A stretch of DNA of 64,000 nucleotides, taken from NCBI RefSeq assembly GCF_900129325.1, contig NZ_FQUP01000002.1, positions 698,668 to 762,667 of the forward strand, given 5' to 3'. The notes below the pieces were generated by a model. The model had not been told where the DNA came from. It made no database searches and saw only the letters and a list, made by a program, of their open reading frames with translations. This document shows positions 1 through 7,286 of the stretch, piece by piece. The DNA is from Kaistia soli DSM 19436. Its GTDB lineage: Bacteria; Pseudomonadota; Alphaproteobacteria; Rhizobiales; Kaistiaceae. A program made the position numbers and the translations under genes. Numbering within the stretch: the first letter of the stretch is position 1; the number at the start of each line of letters is the position of its first letter.

Positions 1-1
1 G

Positions 2-661
2 CGCATTCTCGTCGTTGAAGACGATCCGATCCTGGCCGACGGCCTCGAAGTCGGGCTTGGCCTGGCCGGAGCCACCGTCGATCGCCTCGGAAATTGTGCC
101 GATGCGCGCGCGGCCCTGGCGACGACGCTCTTTGATGCGGTCGTGCTGGATCTCATGCTTCCCGATGGATCGGGCCTCGATCTGTTGCGAGACATCCGGG
201 CGGCCGGCGACCGCACGCCCGTTCTACTGTTGACGGCGCTGGACGAGACGCCGGACAGGATTCGCGGGCTCGACATGGGGGCCGACGACTATCTCGGCAA
301 GCCGTTCGATCTCGACGAGTTGGCCGCCCGGATCCGCGCGATCGCGCGGCGTGGCGGCGGTCGCGCGGCGCCCTGCCTCGCGGCTGGAGGTGTGGTCCTC
401 GATCCGTCCCGATTGTCCGTAACGCGTGACGGGGAGCCGGTCGTCCTTTCCCGGCGCGAGTTCGCAGTTCTGTCCGCCCTGATGGAACGGCCCGGCACGA
501 TCCGCTCGAAGGGCGAAATCGAGGAACGACTCTATGGCTGGCAGGAGGAAGTCGAGAGCAACACGGTCGAGGTCCATATCCACTATCTGCGCTCCAAGAT
601 TGGCCGCGAGGCCATCGAGACCGTACGGGGCCTCGGCTATCGGATGAGGGCAGCCAATTGA
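2..661 (+). CDS. OmpR/PhoB-family response regulator, 5' end outside window
   Basis: Transcriptional response regulator of a two-component system. The frame is open at the left edge and starts R-I-L-V-V-E-D-D, the acidic pocket after the first strand of a receiver domain, so only a few N-terminal residues are missing. The phosphoacceptor Asp is the GAT at 149-151 (LDLMLPDGSG); the conserved Thr (LLLTALDE) and Lys (GKPF) follow. The C-terminal half is a winged helix ending NTVEVHIHYLRSK...RGLGYRM, which is diagnostic of the OmpR/PhoB class. Its TGA overlaps the TTG start of the kinase by 4 bp, so the two are translationally coupled. The stimulus and targets are not visible. Confidence 0.93.
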   Translation, partial: RILVVEDDPILADGLEVGLGLAGATVDRLGNCADARAALATTLFDAVVLDLMLPDGSGLDLLRDIRAAGDRTPVLLLTALDETPDRIRGLDMGADDYLGKPFDLDELAARIRAIARRGGGRAAPCLAAGGVVLDPSRLSVTRDGEPVVLSRREFAVLSALMERPGTIRSKGEIEERLYGWQEEVESNTVEVHIHYLRSKIGREAIETVRGLGYRMRAAN

Positions 662-2034
662 CGTCGCTGCGCAGGCGGCTCTTCGTCATCCTGCTGGCGG
701 CGACGGGCCTGATCTGGCTTTCCGCGATCGCCTGGATTTTCGTCGGAACCCGAAGCGAACTGGAACACGTCCTCGATACGAGGCTTCAGGAAGCCGCGCG
801 CATGGTGAGTTCGCTCGTCGCCGACCGTGGCATGGCAGCCTCCACCGCGATCGCCGCCGCACCCGGCCTGGCGCCGGAGCCTGGAAGCTATGAGCGCCAG
901 CTCTCATGCCAGATCTGGTCGTTCGACGGCCATCTGGTCGCGCGGTCAAGCGGTGCTCCCGACGAGAACCTCTCCAGCAGTCCGTCGGGCTTATCGGAGC
1001 GAACCGTCGACGGAGAGCCCTGGCGCGTCTACACGATCGAGAACGCTGCGGCTGGCGTCCGGGTCATGGTCGGCGACCGGCTTGGCCTCCGCGATCGCCT
1101 CGTTGCCGACCTGATCAAGGGCTTGCTATGGCCGGCAGTGCTGATCGCGCCACTGCTCGGACTGTTGATCTGGGCGAGCCTCGGGCATGGCCTCCGACCT
1201 CTGAATGCCATGGCCGGCGATCTAAGGGCTCGTGACGGCAACGACATGAGTCCGATCGATCCGGGTCGAGCCCCTTCCGAGGTCAAGCCGATCGCCGAGG
1301 CGCTGAACGGTCTGTTCGTGAAGGTGGAGACGGCAAGGCGGCATGAACGGGATGTGACCGCCTTCGCGGCCCATGAACTCCGGACCCCGCTCGCTGGCCT
1401 GAAGACGCAGGCCCAGATCGCCATCGCCGCCCAGGATTCGGACGTCAGGCGGGGCGCGCTCAACCAGATTCTCCGCTCGGTCGATCGCACCACGCGCCTC
1501 GTTCGGCAACTCCTGACGCTCGCAAAGCTCGACGCCAGCATGGAGGTGAGCGAGGTCGAAAGCGTGAATATCGGCGACATTCTGGACGAGATCGCCGAGC
1601 CAGCCGGCGTCACCGGAGACGCCGTCCGTATCGTCATCGGAACGGAGCTGCGCGGCCTCACGCTGCGGTCCAATCGCGAGCTTCTGACGCTCGCGTTTCG
1701 CAACCTCCACGAGAATGCGGTCCAGCACATGCAGAATGGCGGAACCGTGATGTGGCGTTCGGGGCCTGATGCGAACGCCATCTCCGTGGAAGACGAGGGG
1801 CCGGGGATTCCAGCTGAAGACCTCGCCCTGGTCACGCAGCGCTTCTTCCGCGGCCGCCACCAGAGCACTGTTGGCACCGGCCTTGGGCTTGCCATCACCG
1901 AGGTGGCGATACAAAAGCTCGGTGGATCCCTCCTGCTGGAAAACCGGCAGGACGGGCCTGGCCTCCGCGCCACGATCCGCCTCCCGAAACCAGACTGGAC
2001 ATATCCGGCAGGCCGTTCCCGTATCCCACTATGA
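658..2034 (+). CDS. Two-component sensor histidine kinase
   Basis: Membrane sensor kinase, 458 aa, partner of the regulator it overlaps by 4 bp (TTG start inside ATTGA). One membrane segment lies near residues 8-28, then a periplasmic domain of roughly 120 residues, a second segment near 152-175 and a HAMP-like linker. The H-box is HELRTPLAGL with phosphorylated His239. The ATPase part shows the N-box (NLHENAVQH), G1 (EDEGPGIP) and G2 (GTGLGLAI). This is the QseC/TctE-like architecture. It converges with the TauE gene and overlaps its 3' end by 6 bp. The periplasmic domain gives no ligand clue. Confidence 0.93.
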   Translation: MTSLRRRLFVILLAATGLIWLSAIAWIFVGTRSELEHVLDTRLQEAARMVSSLVADRGMAASTAIAAAPGLAPEPGSYERQLSCQIWSFDGHLVARSSGAPDENLSSSPSGLSERTVDGEPWRVYTIENAAAGVRVMVGDRLGLRDRLVADLIKGLLWPAVLIAPLLGLLIWASLGHGLRPLNAMAGDLRARDGNDMSPIDPGRAPSEVKPIAEALNGLFVKVETARRHERDVTAFAAHELRTPLAGLKTQAQIAIAAQDSDVRRGALNQILRSVDRTTRLVRQLLTLAKLDASMEVSEVESVNIGDILDEIAEPAGVTGDAVRIVIGTELRGLTLRSNRELLTLAFRNLHENAVQHMQNGGTVMWRSGPDANAISVEDEGPGIPAEDLALVTQRFFRGRHQSTVGTGLGLAITEVAIQKLGGSLLLENRQDGPGLRATIRLPKPDWTYPAGRSRIPL

Positions 2035-2844
2035 GCCGGATGGCGCCATCCAGGCGCTGAACCCCTTGAGGCTGACATAGAAGCCGGCGGCGATGACGAT
2101 CGTCGCGAACACCAGCGTCAGGACGCGGCCACGCCCGGCAAGCCGTCGCGCCAGATAGGTTCCACTGACACTGCCGGCGAGGCCGCCAAGGATGAACAGG
2201 CCGGCGATCCACCAGTTGACCAGACCCGACACCGCGTAGCTGGCCGCTGTCGTCATGCCGAAGAAGGTGACCGACACCAGCGAGGAGCCGATCGCGTTGA
2301 CGATAGGCATCGCCGTCGCGCCGATCAGGCCCGGAACGATCAGGAAGCCGCCGCCTATGCCGAAGAAGCCGGAGGCGAGGCCAACAACAAGGCCCGTGGC
2401 CGCCAGGAGCGGCAGCAGCTTTGGCGCGGTCTCCAATGAAAGCCGGGCATCGGGATTGCTGCCGCCTCGGCGACGCCGCGTCATCAACGCGCCGACGACC
2501 AGCATGAGAAGCCCGAACAGCGCCAGCAGCTTCTGGCCGTCCACGGCCTTGCCGACTGCGGCGCCGATGATCGTGCCGACAATGCCCGCCACGGCGAACG
2601 CCACCGCGCAGGGCCATTTCACGGTCCGCGCCCGCGCATGCCCGACAAGGCCGAAGGCAGCGCTGGCCGCCACCGCCACCGCGCCGGTGCCGATCGCCTC
2701 ATGCGGCGAGCCGACACGAACGACATAGAACAGGAGCGGGACGGCGAGGATCGAGCCCCCGCCGCCGACCAGGCCGAGCGAGAACCCGACCACGCTTCCC
2801 GAGGCGACCGCGAGCGCGTCCTGGATCAGGCTAGCGTCCATCAC
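2029..2844 (-). CDS. TauE/SafE-family sulfite/sulfonate exporter
   Basis: Integral membrane protein of 271 aa in the TauE/SafE (DUF81) family. It has two pseudo-repeats, each with a Gly-rich membrane motif (GLVGGGGSILAVP near the N-terminus and GFFGIGGGFLIVP near the middle). Family members export small sulfur oxyanions or organosulfur acids. It is the last gene of a leftward unit ArsR-rhodanese-TauE and overlaps the rhodanese by 4 bp. In that context it probably exports sulfite or thiosulfate made during persulfide detoxification; this is inferred from neighbours, not from transport residues. Confidence 0.88.
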   Translation of the reverse strand: MMDASLIQDALAVASGSVVGFSLGLVGGGGSILAVPLLFYVVRVGSPHEAIGTGAVAVAASAAFGLVGHARARTVKWPCAVAFAVAGIVGTIIGAAVGKAVDGQKLLALFGLLMLVVGALMTRRRRGGSNPDARLSLETAPKLLPLLAATGLVVGLASGFFGIGGGFLIVPGLIGATAMPIVNAIGSSLVSVTFFGMTTAASYAVSGLVNWWIAGLFILGGLAGSVSGTYLARRLAGRGRVLTLVFATIVIAAGFYVSLKGFSAWMAPSGS

Positions 2845-3227
2845 CGCCCCAACAGGCGGGAGAAGAAGCTCTGGCCCGGCTGCGCGTCTTTCGCCGGATC
2901 TCTTTGGACGGATTCAACCGGCAGGCCGGCCGAGCGCCACGCCGAGATGCCGCCCTGCATCACATAGGCTTCCGCGCGTCCGGCCTTTGCGACGAGCCGC
3001 GAGGCGTTGTTGCTGGTCCGCGTGCCGCCGGCGCAGAAGAAGACGACGCGCTGTTCGGGCGCCAATGGGAGTTCCGAAACATCCAGCCGGCTGAGCGCAA
3101 TGTTCTGCGACCCCGGAATATGCGCCTGCGCATATTCGCCAGGTTCCCGCACATCGACGAGCAAGGCACCCTCCTTTTGAAGGCGCGCGACGGCTTGCGC
3201 ATCGAGGCTCTTGAGCGAGCGTGTCAT
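2841..3227 (-). CDS. Single-domain rhodanese-like sulfurtransferase
   Basis: Rhodanese-fold protein of 128 aa. The domain covers residues 5-108. The active-site loop is CAGGTR with catalytic Cys65, which carries the persulfide intermediate in sulfur transfer; LLVDVREPGEY is the usual CH2A motif. No signal peptide is present, so it is cytoplasmic. It sits between the ArsR-type sensor and the TauE exporter in one leftward operon, opposite a persulfide dioxygenase. A role in moving sulfane sulfur between persulfide, thiosulfate and sulfite is expected from this grouping. Confidence 0.9.
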   Translation of the reverse strand: MTRSLKSLDAQAVARLQKEGALLVDVREPGEYAQAHIPGSQNIALSRLDVSELPLAPEQRVVFFCAGGTRTSNNASRLVAKAGRAEAYVMQGGISAWRSAGLPVESVQRDPAKDAQPGQSFFSRLLGR

Positions 3228-3265
3228 GGTCGTATTCCTTCTTCTCAGCCGAACGGCTTGGTCTT

Positions 3266-3571
3266 CTACGGACAGAAGATCCGCTTCATGGTTTCGAGGA
3301 TCTGTACCGCCCGGACATCGGATATCCGGTAGTACAGCGTCTGGGATTCACGACGAAAAGCGACGAGATCATCTTCGCGCAGGCGCGCAAGATGCTGGGA
3401 TAATGCCGATTGACTGAGTCCGACTTCGTCAGCCAGAGCCGTGACGGTCATTTCTCCCTGGCCCGCGAGATGGCAGAGGATCAACAGGCGGTGCTCGTTG
3501 GCGATCAGCTTCAGGAACTGCGCCGCTTCGCCCGCCTTCTGCTGCAACCCGTCGAGAGCATCGGCCTCCAT
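3266..3571 (-). CDS. bigR: ArsR-family persulfide-responsive repressor (BigR/SqrR-like)
   Basis: Winged-helix repressor of 101 aa. The recognition helix region is VGLSQSALSQHLARLREDDLV, shortened here to its key part SQSALSQHL. It has exactly two cysteines, Cys33 (LLILCHLAG) near the N-terminal helices and Cys100 (RIFCP) at the extreme C-terminus, about 67 residues apart. This matches the spacing of the pair that forms a tetrasulfide bridge in BigR and SqrR. Metal-site residues typical of ArsR/SmtB (CVC in the recognition helix) are absent. It diverges from a persulfide dioxygenase and leads a unit with rhodanese and TauE, the usual BigR regulon. The symbol is by analogy. Confidence 0.85.
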   Translation of the reverse strand: MEADALDGLQQKAGEAAQFLKLIANEHRLLILCHLAGQGEMTVTALADEVGLSQSALSQHLARLREDDLVAFRRESQTLYYRISDVRAVQILETMKRIFCP

Positions 3572-3598
3572 GGGTAGGCTCCTTTATGCGATGTTGCT

Positions 3599-3618
3599 AA
3601 TTTAGATAACGCTAATAT
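3599..3618. promoter_or_regulatory. Candidate BigR-type operator
   Basis: AT-rich imperfect dyad AATTTAG-N6-CTAATAT in the only AT-rich patch between the divergent repressor (start 3571) and dioxygenase (start 3651). The inner arms TTAG/CTAA are perfect. Placement and composition fit an operator that controls both directions. Confidence 0.6.
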
Positions 3619-3650
3619 ATAGAGCGCAACTGAACCGCAAGGAGGCCGGC

Positions 3651-4559
3651 ATGCCAAAAGCGAACATCCCCGATATCCAGGCGTTCTTCGACGAGGCGAC
3701 CTTCACGGTCAGCTATCTCGTCAGCGATCCGGCGACGAAGCGCGGTGCGGTGATCGATCCGGTGCTGGATTATGACCCGGCCTCCGGCGAGGTCGATATC
3801 GGCTCCGTCGAGGCGATCCTGGCAGCCGCGCGAAATTCCGGCATCTCTATCGAATGGGTGCTGGAGACCCACGCCCATGCCGATCATCTGTCGGGCGCGC
3901 CCTATATCAAGGCGCAGACCGGCGCGAGGATCGGCATCGGCGAGCACATCAAGGACGTGCAGCGGATCTTTCGTCCCGTCTTCAATGCGCTCGACCTTCA
4001 TACGGACGGGCGCGACTTCGATCGTCTCTTCGCCGAAGACGACACGCTCGCGATCGGCGAGATCGAGGTCGAGATCCTCCATACGCCCGGCCACACACCG
4101 GCGGATGTCAGCTACCGCATCGGCGATGCCGTTTTCGTCGGCGACACGCTGTTCATGCCGGACTACGGCACCGCGCGCGCCGATTTTCCCGGCGGCGGCG
4201 CCCACCAGCTCTACCGTTCGATCCAGCGCCTGCTGACGCTGCCGCCCGAGACGCGGCTGTTCATGTGCCACGATTATCTGGCGCCGGGCCGGGACAGCTA
4301 TGCCTGGGAAACCACCGTGCGCGCGGAGCGCGAGGAGAACATCCACCTGAAGGGCGGCGTCGGCGAGCAGGACTTCGTCGCGATGCGCACCGCGCGCGAT
4401 CACACGCTCTCGGTGCCGAGACTGCTCTTGCCCTCGATCCAGGTGAATATTCGGGCGGGACGCTTTCCGGAAGCGGAGGACAACGGCGTCCATTACCTGA
4501 AGATCGCCGTGAAGCCGAAGAGCGAAGAATTCCGACGGTCCATGGCGGGCGGCGGCTGA
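3651..4559 (+). CDS. blh: Persulfide dioxygenase-like MBL-fold hydrolase (ETHE1/Blh)
   Basis: Metallo-beta-lactamase-fold protein of 302 aa resembling ETHE1-type persulfide dioxygenases, which oxidise glutathione persulfide to sulfite with a mononuclear iron. The metal motif is THAHADH (His74, His76, Asp78, His79). Further ligands lie in HTPGHTPADVSY, in GDTLFMPDYGTARADF (the ETHE1-typical Asp) and in the late CHDY. The start is supported by the AAGGAGG ribosome site just upstream. It is divergent from the BigR-like repressor across a dyad operator. Unlike some Blh proteins there is no N-terminal DUF442 phosphatase-like domain; the separate rhodanese may supply the sulfurtransfer step. Confidence 0.88.
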   Translation: MPKANIPDIQAFFDEATFTVSYLVSDPATKRGAVIDPVLDYDPASGEVDIGSVEAILAAARNSGISIEWVLETHAHADHLSGAPYIKAQTGARIGIGEHIKDVQRIFRPVFNALDLHTDGRDFDRLFAEDDTLAIGEIEVEILHTPGHTPADVSYRIGDAVFVGDTLFMPDYGTARADFPGGGAHQLYRSIQRLLTLPPETRLFMCHDYLAPGRDSYAWETTVRAEREENIHLKGGVGEQDFVAMRTARDHTLSVPRLLLPSIQVNIRAGRFPEAEDNGVHYLKIAVKPKSEEFRRSMAGGG

Positions 4560-4695
4560 ACGGACGCCGCTCATTCAGCTCCGAGGGTTGCGCCGTGGCG
4601 ATCGGGTGAAGGTATGTCGGGCGGGGCGAGATTCCCCAAAGTGCCGAAGTGGCATTCCCCAGTCGGTCGCTAGGATGCTGTCGCCGCCTCCATGA

Positions 4696-5478
4696 TCAGA
4701 TCGATTTGAGCAAGCCGCCATCGATGCGGATCAGACTGCCGGTGATGTAGGACGCGCGGTCGCTGGCGAGAAAGGCGACGAGGTCGCCGAGTTCTTCCGC
4801 CCGGCCATAGCGTCCGGCAGGTATGGCTGCGATCGACTGTGCTTTAACCGCCTCGACCGACTGTCCAAGCCGCTTGGCCGTTGCCGCGTCGAGTTCGTCG
4901 ACCCTGTCGGTCTGGATGCGGCCCTGGACGACCACATTAACCGTGACGCCATGCGGCGCGACTTCGGAGGCCAACGTCTTGCTCCAGCCGACCAGCGACT
5001 GGCGGAGCGCGTTGGAGAGCGCGAGGCGCGGCAGCGGTGCTTCGACGCCGGACGAGGTCAGCGTGACGATGCGGCCCCAGCCCCGGTCGATCATGCCGGG
5101 CAGCAACGCGTTGCTGATGGTGACGAGCGGCGTGACCATGATCGCGAACTGCTTCGCGAGCAGATCGGGGGTGAGGTCCTTGGCTTCGGCAGGCGGCGGA
5201 CCGCCGGAATTGTTGACGAGGATGTCGATGCCGCCTGCCTGGCAGGCATTGATCAGCGCGTCCACGGAAGCCGGGTCAGTCAAGTCAAGCCGTTCGGCGC
5301 GAATGCTGCCGCCGGCCGCCGGATCGATCCGGCTGCCGAGCGCCGCGATCGCCTCGGTCGAGCGCGAGGCGCCAATGACCGCCGCGCCCTCATTGGCGAG
5401 CGCGATGGCGACCGCGGCCCCGAGACCCTTGCTGGCGCCGAGCACCAGCGCACGCTTGCCTTCGATACCAAGTTTCAT
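4696..5478 (-). CDS. Atypical short-chain dehydrogenase/reductase-like protein
   Basis: Rossmann-fold SDR of 260 aa. The nucleotide loop is GASKGLG at residues 14-20, with NNSGG near 89-93 and the family's late DGG motif. Aligning on TSS (141-143) and WSKTLASEV puts Ser155 and Arg159 where classical SDRs have the catalytic Tyr and Lys (YxxxK becomes SNALR). The protein therefore lacks the standard proton donor pair, as does a known SDR branch resembling ketoacyl-ACP reductases. It is the last gene of the dehydratase operon and overlaps the aldolase by 4 bp, so a role in the same sugar-acid route is likely. Whether it is a working oxidoreductase cannot be told from sequence. Confidence 0.85.
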   Translation of the reverse strand: MKLGIEGKRALVLGASKGLGAAVAIALANEGAAVIGASRSTEAIAALGSRIDPAAGGSIRAERLDLTDPASVDALINACQAGGIDILVNNSGGPPPAEAKDLTPDLLAKQFAIMVTPLVTISNALLPGMIDRGWGRIVTLTSSGVEAPLPRLALSNALRQSLVGWSKTLASEVAPHGVTVNVVVQGRIQTDRVDELDAATAKRLGQSVEAVKAQSIAAIPAGRYGRAEELGDLVAFLASDRASYITGSLIRIDGGLLKSI

Positions 5479-6407
5479 ACGGCGATCTCCTCAACCTTCC
5501 GGGTCTGGCGGGCGAGCAGCCTTTCGATATCAGCGACATCGGCGGGCGAGAGCACCGAGCCCGGCTTCCGCTGCTTGGCCGACGCGATGACACCGCGCTT
5601 GGCGAGCACATATTTGCGGCAGGCGAGACCGATGCCCTGCTGTTGCTCGTAGCGAGCCAACGGAAGATAGGCATCGAAGATGTCCTGCGCACGGTCCATA
5701 TCACCGCGCCCACAGGCCTCCACCACGCCGACCATCATTTCCGGGTAGCAGAAGCCAGTCATGGCGCCGTCGGCGCCGCGTGCCATTTCCTCGGGCAGAA
5801 ACAGGCCACCATTGCCGCAGAGGATGGAGATCCGCCGCGTCTCGCCCTTGTCGCTGAGGGCCCTGAGCGCGCTGATCTTGGCAAGGCCGGGCCAGTCCTC
5901 ATGCTTGAGCATGACGCATGTCGGCACGTCGCGGACGATCCGGTCGATCACCTTGGCGGCGATGGCTACATTCGTGGTCAGCGGATAGTCCTGCAGCACG
6001 AAGGGAGTCTTGCCGAGCGCCTCTCCGACCGAGGCGTAGTAATTGTAGATCTGGTCGTCGGTCTTCAGCGTCCAGGGCGGCGCGACCATCACGCCGGCCG
6101 CGCCCATGTCCATCACGCCGTCGGCAAGCTCGCGCATCGGCGCGAGGCCCGGGGCCGACACCCCGACGATAATCGGCAGGCGACCCGCGACGCGGTCGAT
6201 AACCCGGCGCGCCACCAGCCGCGATTCCTCGGCCGTCAGCTTCGGTGCCTCGCCAAGCTGGCCGAGGATCGTCAGGCCAGTCGCGCCGGCCTCCTCATAG
6301 AAATCGACCATGCGATCGATGCTGGCATCGTCGAGCGCGCCATCCTCCTTGAAGGGGGTAACGGCGATGACATAGACGCCCTTGGCGTCTTCGGTCAGAA
6401 GCGGCAT
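5475..6407 (-). CDS. Dihydrodipicolinate synthase-family aldolase
   Basis: Class I aldolase of the DapA/NAL superfamily, 310 aa. The Schiff-base Lys is Lys168 (CVMLKHED) and the catalytic Tyr is Tyr141 (LQDYPLTTN). The usual GTTGE loop reads GQLGEAP. The family splits or condenses pyruvate with aldehydes. Next to an IlvD/Edd sugar-acid dehydratase and a lactonase-like hydrolase, a 2-keto-3-deoxy-pentonate or -hexonate aldolase or dehydratase is more likely than lysine biosynthesis. It lies 21 bp after the amidohydrolase and overlaps the SDR start by 4 bp in one operon. The natural substrate is not resolved. Confidence 0.86.
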   Translation of the reverse strand: MPLLTEDAKGVYVIAVTPFKEDGALDDASIDRMVDFYEEAGATGLTILGQLGEAPKLTAEESRLVARRVIDRVAGRLPIIVGVSAPGLAPMRELADGVMDMGAAGVMVAPPWTLKTDDQIYNYYASVGEALGKTPFVLQDYPLTTNVAIAAKVIDRIVRDVPTCVMLKHEDWPGLAKISALRALSDKGETRRISILCGNGGLFLPEEMARGADGAMTGFCYPEMMVGVVEACGRGDMDRAQDIFDAYLPLARYEQQQGIGLACRKYVLAKRGVIASAKQRKPGSVLSPADVADIERLLARQTRKVEEIAV

Positions 6408-6428
6408 CGGTTGGCTCCGGGCTTTCGG

Positions 6429-7286
6429 TCAGCGTGTCCAATAAAGAAGGGCGGGATTATCGACGAACACGCGGCGTTGCGCTTCGGCCGGCACGGCGTC
6501 GAGCGCCAGGGCGATGAGATCATCCTCTTCCGGCACGGTCTCGAACAGCTCCGTATGCGGCCAGTCGCTGCCCCAGAGCAGGCAGTCCGGATGGCTTGCG
6601 GCGAGAGCCCCGACGACCGAACGGTAACGGTCGGGCGCGGTCCCAGGCAGACGATAGGGTGCCGAAATCTTGACATGCACGCGCCCATCGTCGAGCGCGC
6701 GTTGCAGCGTCGCCAGCGGGCGCGGAGCGTCGTCGAGCGGCATGAAGGCGAGATGGTCGATGACGGCGGCGATGTCGTGACGGGCGGCGAGTGCGGCGAC
6801 GCTGTCGATCGCGTCGGGGCCGACCTGGAACTGCAGGTGCCAGCCGCGCGCGCGGATGCGGGGCGCCAGCGCCGCCGCGGCATCGAGACCGATGCCCGCT
6901 TTGTTGCGCAGATTGATGCGGATGCCACGGACGCCGGCGCGGTCAAGCGTGCCGAGTTCCGCGTCGCTGATGGCTGGGTCCACCACGACGACGCCGCGAA
7001 GCTGCGCGGGGTGGGCAGCGAGCGCGTCGAGGAGAACATGGTTGTCGAGACCATAGACGCTTGGCTGAACCAGGACGCCTCTGGCGATGCCGAAGCTTTC
7101 GGCAACCGCCACCCAGTCCTCGATGCCGCGCATCTGCGGCGTGTAGCTGCGCGGGCTCGCAAGAGGCGCGCCGGCCGAAAACACATGCAGATGGCTGTCG
7201 CACGTTCCCTCCGGCAGCCGCAGCCCGCGCGGGTTCCGCAGCGGGCGCGGCGGCAGGCAAAGCGGTGCGTCTTCGGTATCAGCCAT
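6429..7286 (-). CDS. Amidohydrolase_2-family hydrolase, probable sugar-acid lactonase
   Basis: TIM-barrel metal hydrolase of 285 aa in the family that includes 2-pyrone-4,6-dicarboxylate hydrolase and L-fucono/L-rhamnono-lactonases. The N-terminal metal motif is CDSHLHVFS (HxH) and the late Asp is in LLWGSDWPHTE. Length fits this family. It overlaps the preceding dehydratase by 8 bp and precedes the aldolase, matching a route of sugar lactone to sugar acid to keto-deoxy acid. Lactonase activity is inferred from family and context; a PDC-hydrolase-like role in aromatic catabolism is less consistent with the neighbours. Confidence 0.82.
   Translation of the reverse strand: MADTEDAPLCLPPRPLRNPRGLRLPEGTCDSHLHVFSAGAPLASPRSYTPQMRGIEDWVAVAESFGIARGVLVQPSVYGLDNHVLLDALAAHPAQLRGVVVVDPAISDAELGTLDRAGVRGIRINLRNKAGIGLDAAAALAPRIRARGWHLQFQVGPDAIDSVAALAARHDIAAVIDHLAFMPLDDAPRPLATLQRALDDGRVHVKISAPYRLPGTAPDRYRSVVGALAASHPDCLLWGSDWPHTELFETVPEEDDLIALALDAVPAEAQRRVFVDNPALLYWTR

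Noticed and set aside
5475-6407. dapA of lysine biosynthesis
   Set aside because: The operon is catabolic and the GTTGE loop is changed to GQLGE; a keto-deoxy-acid aldolase fits better.
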